Below are positions 1-11,215 of a stretch of DNA of 64,000 nt, piece by piece. Each line of letters opens with the position of its first letter. Position 1 is the stretch's first letter. Where the stretch lies: the NCBI GenBank assembly GCA_022414725.1, contig CM039462.1, positions 114,688,949 through 114,752,948 on the forward strand, given 5' to 3'. The DNA comes from Microglena sp. YARC. Taxonomy: Eukaryota > Chlorophyta > Chlorophyceae > Chlamydomonadales > Chlamydomonadaceae. The notes under the pieces are model-generated. The model searched no databases. It was not told the DNA's origin and was given only the letters and a program-made list of their open reading frames with translations. The translations under genes were made by a program, and so were the position numbers.

Positions 1-583
1 CCTTGCAGACATCGAGATGCCACTAATTAAGGCTAACCTCATGGACGCTATCGTTGTCATCTGCCCTTTGCACGGTGCTCCTCGCCCGCGAAACTCAGGA
101 TTCATCAGAACCTTGCATACATCCACATTCCTTCACCGAGCTGCGTCACATTAGTGCATGGCTTTCGTTGTCATCTGCCGTTGCACAGGTTGCTTCCGCC
201 CGCGAACTCAGGATTCATTCAGAACCTGCAACATCCACATGTCCTGCATTTAGCGGCGGCACAAAGTCCTCGCCGTTTTCGTCACTGCCTTGGCACGGTG
301 CTTCTCGCCCAGCGAACTCAGGATTCAGTTCAGAACCTTGCATACATCCACATGTCGCTTGACGCGGCACAAATGCCTCGCTGTTTTTCGTCATCTGCCT
401 TGCACGGTGCTTCGTCGCCCGCGAACTCAGATTCATCAGAACCTTGCAGACATACACATGTCCTTCATTAGCGTGCTAATCTCAATGCACGACTGTCGTA
501 GGCATCGCCTTGGCACTATGCTCCTCGCCTCTGCGGAAACTCAGATCCATAGAAACCTTGCAGACAGCCACATCGTGCATTAG
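1..583. repeat. Degenerate ~110-bp minisatellite, about five copies
   Basis: A unit of roughly 110 bases recurs about five times. Each copy holds a 'CGCGAACTCAGGATTCA' stretch, then 'AGAACCTTGCA(G/T)ACAT', then a 'CATCTGCCTTGCACGGTGCT' stretch. Copies differ by substitutions and small indels. The open frames crossing it are repeat translations without codon-like conservation, so no gene is called. Confidence 0.75.
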
Positions 584-845
584 AAAAAAGAAATATCTTC
601 TTTTATACAAGGATAAAATTGGGGGCTTAAGAAATTATAGAGTTTCTATGCCGTTTAATCGATTTACACAAATTCAGTTGCAAGTATACAATTTAGATAC
701 AAAATATGAAGTCGGTGATATCTACAGAAATACATACTTGTAATGAAACCGGAATCAATGTGTTGAAAAACAAATTTGGACTGGAGCACCTTCAGCATGG
801 AACAAAATACTGACGTGGATATGCTATACAATCATACCCACCAGA

Positions 846-1650
846 ACCATGAGTGGATGAGGATTAAGCATGAACCCTAATATACAATGGACATCTGTAA
901 AAAGCTAATCCTGAACAAACCATGAAACTGGCAATTTATAATCAGTACTAACTCAAACGTCACTTGTGAGGTTTGTGCAATCAAAACATAGACAAACATG
1001 GAACTGCGTATTGTAAGTGAGAACTATATTTAACTGGGATATTGTACTAGCTTAACCCGGACAAACCATGGGACTGTGATGGATGTTTTTGAATATCTCA
1101 TACAAAACACAGTACCCAGACAAACCATGGAATTGTATGGTTAAGCATGAACAGAATCATTACATGGACATTGTCTCAAAGTAACCCTGACAAACCATGG
1201 GAATTGTATTGTTTGAGTAGAAACCCAAAACGTCACTTGGACGTTCGTACAAAAGCCAACCCAGACCAAACCATTTGGATTGAATGGATAGTGAGAACCC
1301 AAACGTCACTTGCGGACTCGTACAAGCCAACCCAGACCAAACCATGGATTGGAATGATTAAGTGAGAACACAAATATCACATTAGACATCTACAAGCGAA
1401 TATAGACAAACCGTGAACTGGTATTTCTTAAGCACGGAACAAAAAAATAACATTGACATAGTAAAAACCAATCGGGCAAACCATGGACTGGTATGTATAT
1501 CAGTGGAACCTAAACATCACTTGGGACATTGTATTGAGTAACTAGACAAACATGGAACTGGAAAGGATTAAGTATAAAATTCCCAAATCACTATGGAATA
1601 TGTTAGAAAAAACCCTGACAAACCCATGGACTGTCGGAACTTAAGCGATG
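846..1650. repeat. Degenerate ~75-bp tandem repeat
   Basis: About ten diverged copies of a unit containing 'ACAAACCATGGA', a short TTAAG(T/C) box and 'AACGTCACTTGGACATTGTA' follow each other. Copy length varies by several bases. No coding frame runs through it. Bases 584 to 845 before it are AT-rich and hold nothing recognisable. Confidence 0.65.
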
Positions 1651-3335
1651 CAACCCGGGTATCATACTTTCTGACCACAGATATCCGTTAATATAGTAGC
1701 AAGCGGAGAGCAGCAACAACTATACAGAAACATGGGACAAGCAAACACAAAACCCAAAAAATTAAAATATGCCAAGGAGACTATTATACGAATATAACAA
1801 AACTTATTGAATGAATAATGCACTCCAATTATAACCGCCTGAACAATAGTTACACAGTTCTGTAAAAGAAAAATAAATATCTTCCTCAAGCACTCGTGAA
1901 AGAAATACCCATTAGAATCGGATCCTGAGTTGTGCAAGCAGCGATGGAGCAGTTTTCAAGGGGTTGGTCCCATGTGAATTGGACACAGGGAATTAGTGAT
2001 CAAGGGTGGGTGAGTTTCATGCATACAAACTTTGCGCATCCAAATGGCGTGTTATGCTGCGTATTTTTTTTAGCAAGCAAGGAATATAAGTTAGCATGAC
2101 AAGTTTATATGATGGTTTGGGTTGTGCTGGTCTGTTCAATGATAGCCAAGTGAAAAGGGTGGGCTACCAGGTTTGATCACTCTAGGTGCCTCAGAGTTAT
2201 CTAGCTCCGCCTCAGAGTATCTAGCTCCGGTTGGATTAAATGCATTTGGATGTGTTTGTGTCATGTCGATGGTTCATGACCGAAGTGAGAAAGGTTGAGT
2301 TGACAATGTTGATCACCCTAGGTGCTGCAGAGTAAAAAAAAACAAGGAATTCACTACATTCGGCCGGGAACAGTAAAATGAAAACATCATATCAGATGGA
2401 AATAAATGTACGACATAGCCGTTAGAAAAATTTGCTGTTAAGAATGGCGCTGACTTGGGGTGTTAAAAACTTCTGTGTTTACGAACTATCAGGTACGTTC
2501 TGCTATGTAGAAACAGAAAAACAGAAGATGAAGCACACTGGATCTTTCTGAAAAAAAAAGTTGTTTGTACTCGTCTCTGGAAAAAGTTTTTACCACTCGG
2601 TTTTTCTGGAAAAATTGTTCCGTCTACGCCTCGAAAAACGAGTATCGACCAAGCGATAATGTTTTCTAAATGTTGCTTCGTCAGTATAAAACATTGATGT
2701 ATTGCAATGAATCCAGGCATTAATGATGCTAATTAGCGGGTAAGCGGCACACCTATGGTGTGCCTACCAGTATGCTGAGCTGCCGACAAATTTCTCCGAA
2801 GGAAGACAATGGGGAGTCATATCTACAATACGGAACTGCCTAGAGAGTGATGGTGGTGCGCAACATCACATTGGCTGGCATGGGGATCCAACATATAAAG
2901 TGGGTCGGAATCAAATTAGGAGATGCGAAAGCAGCTTTCAGTTGTAAGGAAAAATCCGACACGATTAACAATTCCTATAGCAAATCAATTATGATGGCGA
3001 TTGAAACCACACTTGTGACACTACAGATTGTATGCATCAAACCCACAGACGCTGTTCGTGATTCAACTTACAGTATGAACTGTAACAATGACGAGGAACG
3101 TACCACCTGGCTAGAAGTCGATGGTAACGAGACAAGAACCAGTCGTACGAAGAATAACCGTAGTGGCGAATTCATGGTCACTTGGTGTGCGGGACAAATT
3201 CACCAGTCCACATAGATGTTCTTGTATCCATTCTGCGATAAGATACCATCCAATCTAGGCAGATGTAAGTGGCATTCACTTACATCCATCTGCTCAGTCT
3301 ACAGTCGGCCTCGGAACAGTAAACGTGTTCACATG
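1651..3335. other. Intergenic stretch without a supported gene
   Basis: Short frames exist on both strands, the longest being 2847 to 3215 plus, but none shows a recognisable family or repeats elsewhere. A partial copy of the 'CGG(C)GGAACAGTAAAATGAAA' element lies near 2362 to 2420. Two direct 'CAGAGT(T)ATCTAGCTCCG' repeats lie near 2190 to 2226. Nothing else can be supported. Confidence 0.4.
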
Positions 3336-3735
3336 AACACCTATTGAAAAACTCTCCATCTCATGGAACAACAATTATTTCAACAAAAAAAATAAGAATC
3401 ATCAATCAAATCCCCTATTTCTGAAGAGGCTGTGCTCTTGCCTCGTTCCTTGGGTGTCTCTGACATACAAAGGGCATTGTGTAGGGGATACCTCAGTTAC
3501 ATCTGCTGGCATTGTTATTGTCCAGTCGAGCGGGTTCAACCACTTCAAACATTTCGATGACGGTAAAAGACATTGATTGATAAAGGAAAGTGCATTTGCG
3601 CGTCAATGGTGCCACATTATTTCCCCCACATACATGGAAAGCGATTGCTTGCCTTTCTTTCCCCGCAGGATGATGGTCAACACATGTAACCCAACCCTTA
3701 TTATAGCGTTTGCAACAAACATTGCTCTTCAAATA
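3336..3735. repeat. Dispersed ~390-bp repeat, copy 1
   Basis: This segment starts with one diverged unit of the 96-bp 'CTCTCCATCT..GGAACAACA' repeat. It continues through 'GGTAAAAGACATTGAT' and 'CCACATTATTTCCCCCACAT' to 'CCAACCCTTATTATAGCG'. The same order of blocks is found at about 9733 to 10106, and a shorter inverted piece at about 30540 to 30650 forms the 3' end of an F-box/LRR gene. Confidence 0.75.
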
Positions 3736-4075
3736 CCTCCACCCGTCGTGACGAGGCCTATCGCTGACGAGGCCATCGTGCTAAGCCCGTGCTACAATGA
3801 AGCTACTGCCCGTCGTGAGGCTGAGGGCCGTGCTGACAATGAGCTACTGGCCCGTCGTGAGGCTAGCGCGCCGTGCTATGACAATGAAGCATACTGCCCG
3901 CTTTGTGCGGGAAGCTGACATGCCCGTCGTGAGGCTGGAGGCCCGTGCTGCGAGTCTGAGGACCATCTCAGGTCAAAAGTTGTTGTCGTTATCGCCTGAT
4001 GACGTCGCTGTTATGACTCCTGAACACGTTTCGGAGTATATGACGGCGTTGTGCCTCGGTTGGTATCGCATTCAT
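3736..4075 (+). pseudogene. Fragment of an Arg/Glu/Ala-rich repeat protein
   Basis: A 42-base unit encoding about 14 residues, roughly 'RREAEDRADNEATA', is repeated three to four times. It is followed by a conserved tail containing 'SPDDVAVMTPEHVSEY'. Frame shifts occur between the units, so no single frame covers the whole segment. The same repeat plus tail occurs at 10676 to 10870 with the variant 'SPDDVFAMTPKHIAEY'. Both copies lack a recognisable beginning, and copy 2 directly follows a MITE end. I infer a gene with a charged helical repeat domain, now present only as 3' fragments. The family is not recognised. Confidence 0.5.
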
Positions 4076-4234
4076 TTGATCATCCGGTATTGTGATAATT
4101 GCTTTTTTAAAATACATACATTCACACAATCACCCACCCCGCAGCACATCTCCTCGCAGGGTTTGTCAAGGCAGCCACTAATCCCGGAGAGCCCTGTGGT
4201 TACTGAAGCGTGAAGGGGTGTGGATTTGCTTGTA

Positions 4235-4406
4235 ATGGCGTTCCTGCTCCCGGCCGATTTTTTTAAAACCTTTTCTACATCAGGATTAGAGCCTCTGACG
4301 ACTCGCAAGCTTCAACATTCAGCACGTCAAGAATCACCAAATCCGCGTGCCAATACCATGTGTTCGCAAACCAGTCAAAATCGGGCCGGGAGGCAAGACG
4401 CCCCAT
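4235..4406. mobile_element. MITE with GGGCGTTCCTGCC-type inverted ends, diverged copy
   Basis: The left end reads ATGGCGTTCCTGCTCCCGGC and the right end is its diverged inverse near 4385 to 4406. The interior contains 'TCAGGATTAGAGCC' and 'CCATGTGTTCGCA', both shared with the clean copy at 19138 to 19302. It is about 170 bases and has no coding capacity. Confidence 0.75.
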
Positions 4407-6128
4407 TTTGTCACGTTTCAGCAAGGATATGATTGGGGGACGTGGAGTTGTGCAACACCGCATTTGAGGAGCGCACCTCCCCAAGAGAAGTCCCAGATAG
4501 AACATCCCCGCTTCTTCGCCACTGTTTATTGCATTATGTGCTCTTGTGTCGGGAGTGTTTCAGAACCAACATCTCTTACTGGATGGGCAACATTGGGATT
4601 TCATGATTGTTTTGCACAAGCACTTCTGAGGAAGCTTCCCGATATCAGAGGAAACACAACTCTACAAAACACCCTTCTCGCACTACGATGATGATTTGGA
4701 CCCTCATAACCAATAATTTTGAACTTTCCATTTCCAGCAAAACCATGTCACAGTAGTTAAGTCATTGTGATGGATGCTATTAGGCCTCAGGCTTCGGAAC
4801 GGTTTCGTGTTTTTTTCCATCAACACACTTAATTTCTCGTTCATAATTCCTGGGAACATTTGACCTTCAATATCAAGGAAATAATCCTTTATGATTTCCC
4901 ACTTCGGGATCATGTCTCCACCAAGACCAGCAGAATGCATGATGTCACCATTAGGAAATTTATTTCAGTGGATCAGCAAGAAGTGCCGCCGTGTAGAAGG
5001 ACAAGGATGAGCTTACTGTGTAATAATGTAATTCGTCACTGTTTCGCATGACAACTCTCAGATTTGGTTTCAGAATGGGGAGCCGGCAGCGATTATGTAT
5101 GGATTCATTTATTATATCTTCGCTTGAATTATACAACTATACTGTAACATTTATTGACCGGTCTGACTAAACGCCTTGGACTTTCAACTTGAAAACCGCT
5201 TGGGAGGGTATATCTATGACCACCACTTTTGTTGATGCACAATTCTACAGTCGGCGGAACAGTAAAATGAAACATATCAGATGGAAATGTACGACATCGC
5301 CGATTAGAAAAATTGGCCCGTAAGAATGTCGCTGAACTTGGGTGTCCTGTTAAAAAAAACTTCCCACAGTATAGCCCACAGCTACTTGAGACTTTGAGGA
5401 GGAGGCAGCGCACGCAGGGGAGCGGTCGCCATGCGTTTACGTTGGCTATGCAACAAGCTAATTTTTGCGGTTTCCTGCTGGATTCCGGTGGCATGCTCCA
5501 TGTGCTGAAGCATGCGCCATATCCGATCCATTAAATATATAATTGTGATGTGTGTAGAAACGAGATGTCCCTTGATACTTACCGGATTGATTGTTGGCGG
5601 GTTCCCATGAATCCTTTTGACCGTGATAATTCTCACAACAAAACCACAACGTCACACATATTTTGAACGTTGCTAAGGAACGGAATGCAATGTAACGGAA
5701 CGGGGTGGGGCTAATATATGCTAAAGTTGATATGCCGGATGATTGCCCATCAACTGATATTTCTGTTGCGTTTAGCAAATGCATGGATTTCAAATTGCAG
5801 CTCATAAAAAAAAAGTTGTGTGTTTTGTGCACTGCTTGAGGGGGTTAGTCGCTCTGTTTGTGTGACGCTGTGTTATATGGTCCAACATGTTGGATGGAAG
5901 TTTGAGCATGCATTGATGCATATACGTTCCGAAAGACCGCATGTCGATCCTTTCCCAAAATACCTTGTTCAGACGCGCAATTACCTCGTGAAAAAGCGGC
6001 GAGGAGAGCAACAGAAGCCTCATCATCACAATCGATCACGACAATCCGGTCGAGCAAAATGCTCTCTCTCAGGATGCAACAAAAAACAAAAGACATATCT
6101 GATGGAGAGTGAGGTATGTCTTAAAGTA
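4407..6128. other. Intergenic stretch with repeat fragments only
   Basis: No frame here is convincing; many short overlapping frames occur on both strands. A partial mobile-element end, 'CAGTCGGCGGAACAGTAAAA', lies at about 5250 to 5310; related ends are near 2362, 16085 and 30480. A minus-strand frame at 4704 to 4940 is open for 78 codons but has no recognisable feature. Confidence 0.4.
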
Positions 6129-6192
6129 CAGTCAGAGACAGAATTTGTGGGACACCCTTACCGGTGACCCTTGAACCCAATTTGATTGGTTC
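6129..6192. mobile_element. Partial MITE end (CAGTCAGAGACAG family)
   Basis: A single end of the family whose longer copies are 10416 to 10668 and 23489 to 23738. It starts after a TA with CAGTCAGAGACAGAATTTGT, continues into GTGGGACACCC and stops near 'CCAATTTGATTGG'. The rest of the element is missing. Confidence 0.7.
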
Positions 6193-6592
6193 GATGAAGG
6201 TAAAAAAAAAACAGTTGTTCTCGAATAATTACTTATTCGCGACCCATGCAATCCTTGAGCAATGACACGATCCTGGGGATTGTGATGAGAGGCGCTTTTG
6301 GCGCTGGATCTCTTTGTGCTCGATGTACTTGCGGTACGTGCGCTGGATCTTGCGCGCCGAGCACCACGCTCGCAAACCACTGGGACGCTATGTTCTGTAC
6401 AATGTCCCCAATCATGATTGGCGAATCCATCAGATGCCACACAATCGATACTGAAACTCATCCAACTCAATGAACAGGCTGCTTAAAAAATCTTGCGTGT
6501 GAGGGTAATGTAATCTACGGTACACCAATCACCGTACTGGAAGATGGCTTTCCAAACCAAGATACATGCCTTGGAAGCGGGGATCGCATGTG

Positions 6593-6850
6593 TCATTGTC
6601 CGGCGAGACTGTCATCAGATTGAGGATAAAACAGCTTGGCGTGGTTTCCGTCTGTGAAGTCGTTGGCAGTCAATTGGTAGCATTTACGTATTTTCGTTGC
6701 CCCACGATTGGAACGGCGAGCTTTGCAAGTACCTTCCAAACGCGCGCCATGGGCGGAATGAGTTCTCTTGCGCGATCGCAAAAATGGATCCGACGGAATG
6801 CCCGAAGTGTCATTGGCAACATCGTTGTATAATTCAGTAAAGTTTGCCAT
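6593..6850 (-). CDS. Small hypothetical protein, doubtful
   Basis: An ATG-started frame of 85 codons reads leftwards from 6850. It is polar, with a basic stretch near residues 25 to 50, and shows no known motif. The opposite strand is open over the same stretch, so coding is uncertain. Bases 6193 to 6592 and 6851 to 7154 hold no other supported gene. Confidence 0.2.
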   Translation of the reverse strand: MANFTELYNDVANDTSGIPSDPFLRSRKRTHSAHGARLEGTCKARRSNRGATKIRKCYQLTANDFTDGNHAKLFYPQSDDSLAGQ

Positions 6851-7154
6851 TGTGTTTTGTGGGTATTTGTGAGTATTTTTGTAGGTGGTTATCGGTTTCT
6901 TTTATGACAATTCAGTCAATTTGTTTTGTTCACATCCGTCCATTCATTATCACACACGCCACGGCGGATTTCGCAGACTCCTTGTCCATATCAGACCGAT
7001 AGACAGACCGCACACACACATGACATGGCGGCTTGCGCAGACTCATCATCGTCCATCTGCCTCCACATGAAAACGGCGGAAAGCTGTCGCCTCCTCCTCA
7101 TTGTCCATCTGCCTCCACATGAAAACGGCGGAAAGATGGAAGGAGTACATGTAT

Positions 7155-7182
7155 GGTGTCCCACTTTATTTGAGAACAACTG
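7155..7182. mobile_element. Solo Tc1/mariner-type inverted end
   Basis: The sequence GGTGTCCCACTTTATTTGAG followed by AACAACTG and TA is identical in type to the right end of the complete element at 12186 to 12653 and to the solo end at 22047 to 22074. No partner end lies within a few hundred bases. Confidence 0.7.
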
Positions 7183-7283
7183 TAATCAGAATAGCGAATG
7201 CCGCGCGGCTATTTCGCTCGGCTTATTCTGTTCCGGAGTAGCAAATGACTAAATTGATGGACAGCAACAACTTGGTCGAAAGT

Positions 7284-7664
7284 TCAGTCCAAACAGAACT
7301 TACTAATGAGCATGCCCTCCGCAGGCAAGTTGGATGATAAGAGGTTCACTATATCATGATACCTGTTGTGTTGTGCGACATAACATGCAGTACTTGTATC
7401 ATATTGTGCACTTGGGAGGGCAAGTAATGTTTTTACTAAATCATAATGACAGTTTCGAGAAGCCGCAGAAAGATCGCAATTAGTTGGATGCGATCCTGCA
7501 GAAATCAGTTTGAGGACACTCTCTCGTTGGTTTAGTGAGCATGACAAAGTTAGTGCTTGTTGTATGCAGGTCTTGTAATCACTCATCTGCATACACAAGC
7601 CGATATTCAGCATTTTCATGTCACCTGTGCCAGCACCAACTAGAACAACCGTCTCAGGATCCAT
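7284..7664 (-). CDS. Ankyrin-repeat-like protein
   Basis: A 126-residue frame starting with ATG at 7664. From about residue 33 it shows two to three helix-turn-helix units of ankyrin type, with 'ESVLKLISAGSHPT', 'NCHYDLVKTLLAL' and 'NRYHDIVNLLSSN'. Ankyrin repeats mediate protein binding; in giant viruses they are often fused to F-boxes, which are not present here. The protein is short for the family, and its right side runs into the 96-bp repeat array, so the N-terminus may be truncated. Family assignment rests on spacing and hydrophobic pattern rather than a full TPLH motif. Confidence 0.5.
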   Translation of the reverse strand: MDPETVVLVGAGTGDMKMLNIGLCMQMSDYKTCIQQALTLSCSLNQRESVLKLISAGSHPTNCDLSAASRNCHYDLVKTLLALPSAQYDTSTACYVAQHNRYHDIVNLLSSNLPAEGMLISKFCLD

Positions 7665-7713
7665 TTTTACTGATCATCACAATTTGTTTCGTGTTCATTG
7701 TACGCAGGGTTTG

Positions 7714-8177
7714 TGACTCTCCATCTTGGGAACAACAATTATTTTCAACAAAAAATAAGAATCATCAACCAATCCCTATTTTAAACGTGTTCACATGAAC
7801 ACCTCTGAAAAGACTCTCCATCTTGGGAACAACAATTATTTCAACAAAAAATAAGAATCATCAACCAATCCCTATTTTAAACGTGTTCACATGAACACCT
7901 CTGAAAAGACTCTCCATCTCTGGAACAACAATTATTTCAACAAAAAATAAGAATCATCAACCAATCCCTATTTTAAACGTGTTCACATGAACACCTCTGA
8001 AAAGACTCTCCATCTTGGGAACAACAATTATTTCAACAAAAATAAGAATCATCAACCAATCCCTATTTTAAACGTGTTCACATGAACACCTCTGAAAAGA
8101 CTCTCCATCTCTGGAACAACAATTATTTCAACAAAAAATAAGAATCATCAACCAATCCCTATTTTAAACGTGTTCAC
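7714..8177. repeat. 96-bp tandem repeat array, left part
   Basis: Five near-identical copies start at 7714, 7812, 7908, 8004 and 8099. Each copy holds 'GACTCTCCATCT', an A-rich stretch, 'AATCATCAACCAATCCC' and the near-palindrome GTGTTCACATGAACAC. The array is interrupted at 8177 by a LINE and resumes at 9526. Confidence 0.9.
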
Positions 8178-9247
8178 ATCTGCTGCTGCTTTTTCTAGGA
8201 TGCTCACTAAGGCCCAAAAGGCACACCACATGCTTCGTAGGCGATGCCATACTATGGAGATATACAATATTGATATTCTCACCCACCTGTTTGATTCTCT
8301 TGTACAACCTATCCTGAATTTTGGCTGTGAGGTGTGGGCTCCTTCTATTCTGAACAACACACTTATCTCAAATGACCATGCTTGTGAGAAATGGCATAGA
8401 GGTATACTTAAACAAATGTTGGGTGTTTGCCAATCTACTACATCTAATATTATCATGGAAGAGCTGGGTAGAACCCCGTTGTGTTTTGCTTGGCTTAAAC
8501 AAGCTTTGCGCTTCTGGAACAAGACCATACATAAAGAACCTGAGGATCTCATTAGAATGGCTCTTGAGGAATCTTTTGACTCCAACACTGGCTGGGTTCA
8601 TGACTTGCGTTGTGCTCTCCACAAGCTAGGATCCAGTAAAAAACATCAACATTTTGGAGGCTGTCGATGTCGAAGGTATTATGTCTGAAGTTTTTGAGTC
8701 ATGGAGGTTTAAGTACCCAAGTGACACCAATGCAGTTAGAGACATCCCTGATGAGAGAAGGGTTGGCTTTAAACGCCTCCGATACCAAAAATGGTTCGCA
8801 GCCAACAGCAATGATGAGAATGGCTTGATTCCCTTTACATCCGCCTTACATAAGCAGGATCAGATTCGTTCTATAGCACAGTTTAGAATGGGTTCCCATT
8901 GGCTGAACACAGAAAGAATGAGGGTGGTGGATAGAGCACACATCCCTCGCTCAATGAGACACTGTCAAATGTTTGGGTTCCAAAAAACTGAGGATGAAAT
9001 GCATATGTTTGAGTGCCCTTTTTATAATGATATTCGCCTCCGCTACCAGAATCTGTTTACAGATATTTATAGGCATGTCCATGAGGATACCGACTTAACC
9101 GTATGGAATGTGGAATTCTGCGATTCCACATTCAGAACCTTTATGAATGGAAATGGCACTAAGTCTTTTTGGAGCAACCTAGCCGACTGTCTTTCTACTT
9201 GTAGAAGAGCAAGACAGGAAGCCCTGGACTGCTTAGTGGCACCGTAA
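8178..9247 (+). pseudogene. LINE ORF, C-terminal part, frameshifted
   Basis: Two overlapping frames (to 8688 and from 8654) together read like the end of a LINE polyprotein. The first holds a thumb-region pattern with 'LVQPILNFGCEVW'. The second ends with 'CQMFGFQKTEDEMHMFECP', resembling the C-terminal Cys/His finger of RVT-associated proteins. A one-base shift in the overlap near 8640 separates them. The reverse-transcriptase catalytic core is absent because of 5' truncation, so the copy is dead. It lies on the same strand as the element. Confidence 0.75.
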
Positions 9248-9525
9248 TTTATTATCCCTTTTTTTTCTTCTTGAGACTTCTCATTTGTTAGCTTCTTACC
9301 TCCGCCACTGTAAGTGGTTGAGATCTGGGTCCTGCTCTAAGGGGTTTAATACCTACGCCACCAAAACGGTGGTTGGGAGTTTGGTTTGTTTGTCCTCGAC
9401 ACACCCCTGATGTAATGGGGTTTTTTGCTTTGTGGGTGCTTTTTCTTTTTGTTTAAAGCACAGAGTCTCATACACCCTCGCGGTGTCAAGTAGACTTTAA
9501 CATGTAATGTAATGTAATGTAATGT
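8178..9525 (+). mobile_element. 5'-truncated non-LTR retrotransposon (LINE) inside the 96-bp array
   Basis: The element begins in the middle of a 96-bp unit, right after 'GTTCACAT', and ends with about four copies of TAATG before the same unit continues with 'GAACACC'. It encodes the C-terminal part of a LINE reverse-transcriptase protein (separate entry) followed by about 280 bases of untranslated 3' end. The 3' microsatellite tail, 5' truncation and lack of inverted repeats are typical of LINEs. The duplication at the junction is at most two bases (AT). Confidence 0.85.
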
Positions 9526-9800
9526 ATGAACACCTCTGAAAAGACTCTCCATCTCTGGAACAACAATTATTTCAACAAAAAATAAGAATCATCAACCAAT
9601 CCCTATCTTAAACGTGTTCACATGAACACCTCTGAAAAGACTCTCCATCTCTGGAACAACAATTATTTCAACAAAAAATAAGAATCATCAACCAATCCCT
9701 ATTTTAAACGTGTTCACATGAACACCTCTGAAAAGACTCTCCATCTTGGGAACAACAATTATTTCAACAAAAAATAAGAATCATCAATCAATCCCTATTT
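9526..9800. repeat. 96-bp tandem repeat array, right part
   Basis: The array resumes directly after the LINE tail with 'GAACACCTCTGAAAAG' and continues for about three units (starts near 9543, 9638 and 9733). The last unit changes into the 390-bp dispersed repeat at about 9797. A further single diverged unit occurs at about 43516 to 43590. Confidence 0.85.
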
Positions 9801-10140
9801 TCTGGAAGAGGCTGTGCCTCTGCCTCGTTCCTTGGGTGGGTCTCTGACATACAAAGGGGCGACAAGTGTAGGGGATACCTCAGTTACATCTGCTGGCATT
9901 GTATTGTCCAGTCGAGCGGGTTCAACACTTCAAACATTTGTTGATCGGTAAAGACATTGATAAAGGAAGTGCATTTTGCGCGTTCACTGTGCCACATAAT
10001 TTCCCCCACATATATGGAAAGCGATTGCTTGCCTTTCTTTTCCTCGCAAGAGGTCAACAACATGTACCCAACCCTTATTATAGCGGTTGCAACAACCATT
10101 GCGCTTTTCATACAGCTAGGGACATTTGATTGTGGGACAC
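9797..10140. repeat. Dispersed ~390-bp repeat, copy 2, ending in a transposon end
   Basis: The block order matches copy 1 at 3395 to 3730. It is joined at about 10107 to CAGCTAGGGACATTTGATTG followed by TGGGACACC, the same inverted end that closes the IS630-type element at 27482 to 27510. Bases 10141 to 10415 that follow hold no supported gene. Confidence 0.75.
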
Positions 10141-10415
10141 CTTTTATTTTGAAAAGTTGATTATGGGTATAAGGAAATGTGCGTGCAATATTGTATCACC
10201 ATGAGAAGAAGAAGTAGTGTCAGACAAAGGAGAAGGGGCTAAAACGTTTGAGAAGCAGAAGATGGTGGTAAATAACGTCAAGGTCCACTAAGTACTGCAC
10301 TGTCACAACAGTGTCAAAAGCGCATCCAATGTGGCTATAGTGCAACCTGGAACCTAGACGTGAACGCTGCCAAGAACCTTCTTCTGCTTCTGACAACGTG
10401 GAGCGACCGGATGTA

Positions 10416-10668
10416 TTCTGTGTTCCCTCGCCCCCCCCCCCTAAAACCCCAGCTTCTGGAGAGGCAAATGTGGGCGCTCAACCAACCGACCCACCTGGGT
10501 CAGTTAGAAGCTTACAATTGTTATCCTCTGGGCCAGCTTAAATGCTGAAATACGGGATGAAGGACACGAAGGATTGGGACCTTGATACAAAACCTTTAGC
10601 TGACCTACCCAATCAATTGGGTTCAAGGGTCACCGGTAAGGGTGTCCCACAAATTCTGTCTCTGACTG
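10416..10668. mobile_element. MITE of the CAGTCAGAGACAG family
   Basis: About 250 bases, present in the opposite orientation at 23489 to 23738. The right end is GTGTCCCACAAATTCTGTCT followed by CTGACTG and a TA. The interior contains 'CAACCAACCGACCCACCTGG' and no long frame. A C-tract at 10431 to 10440 differs in length between copies. Confidence 0.8.
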
Positions 10669-10675
10669 TATACTT

Positions 10676-10870
10676 CCACCGTCGTGCCGACAATGAAACT
10701 ACTTCCCGACGTGAGGCTGAGGACCGTGCCGACAATGAAGCTACTGCCCGTCATGCGTCTGAGGACCGTCTCAGGCAAAAGTTGTTGTCGTTCTCGCCTG
10801 ATGACGTTTTTGCTATGACTCCTAAACATATTGCGGAGTATAGGACGGCGTGTGCTTCGGTTGGGGTAGC
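10676..10870 (+). pseudogene. Second fragment of the Arg/Glu/Ala-rich repeat protein
   Basis: One open frame holds two 14-residue repeats close to 'RREAEDRADNEATA', then 'LRQKLLSFSPDDVFAMTPKH'. It starts only eight bases after the TA of the MITE at 10668, so the gene's 5' part was removed or displaced there. Compare the copy at 3736 to 4075. The function is not recognised. Confidence 0.5.
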
Positions 10871-11215
10871 ATCTCATTGACACAAGCCAACGTGTTTAAG
10901 ATCCATACGCGGATCCGCGATCTGGGCTTTCCGGGATGGGCTGGTACTGACAAAGATGGGCGCCATGAGATATTCCTACTCTGCCCCATTGACCGGTCTG
11001 AGTGTAACGTGTCAGGAGTGAGACGTGGGCCGGGTCGTAGTAGCCAATATGCCATGTGAATTTCCGTGTCTTCCGCCAAACTGCAACGCCTCGCGTATGA
11101 ATTGTAGCGTTCCAATGGGATCCGTTTGGTGGCTGATTTTTTGCCGGACGGACGGTGTGGGATGCGACAGTTTTCCACAGTTTTGCCCGTCTCCCTCGAG
11201 CCATGAAAACAACCT

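Noticed and set aside
2847..3215. 122-codon plus-strand frame
   Set aside because: No motif, no repeat elsewhere and no codon bias that separates it from surrounding noncoding sequence.
7714..9800. 96-bp regular repeats that could suggest a CRISPR array
   Set aside because: Units are contiguous and near-identical over their full length, with no variable spacers and no cas genes; it is a minisatellite.
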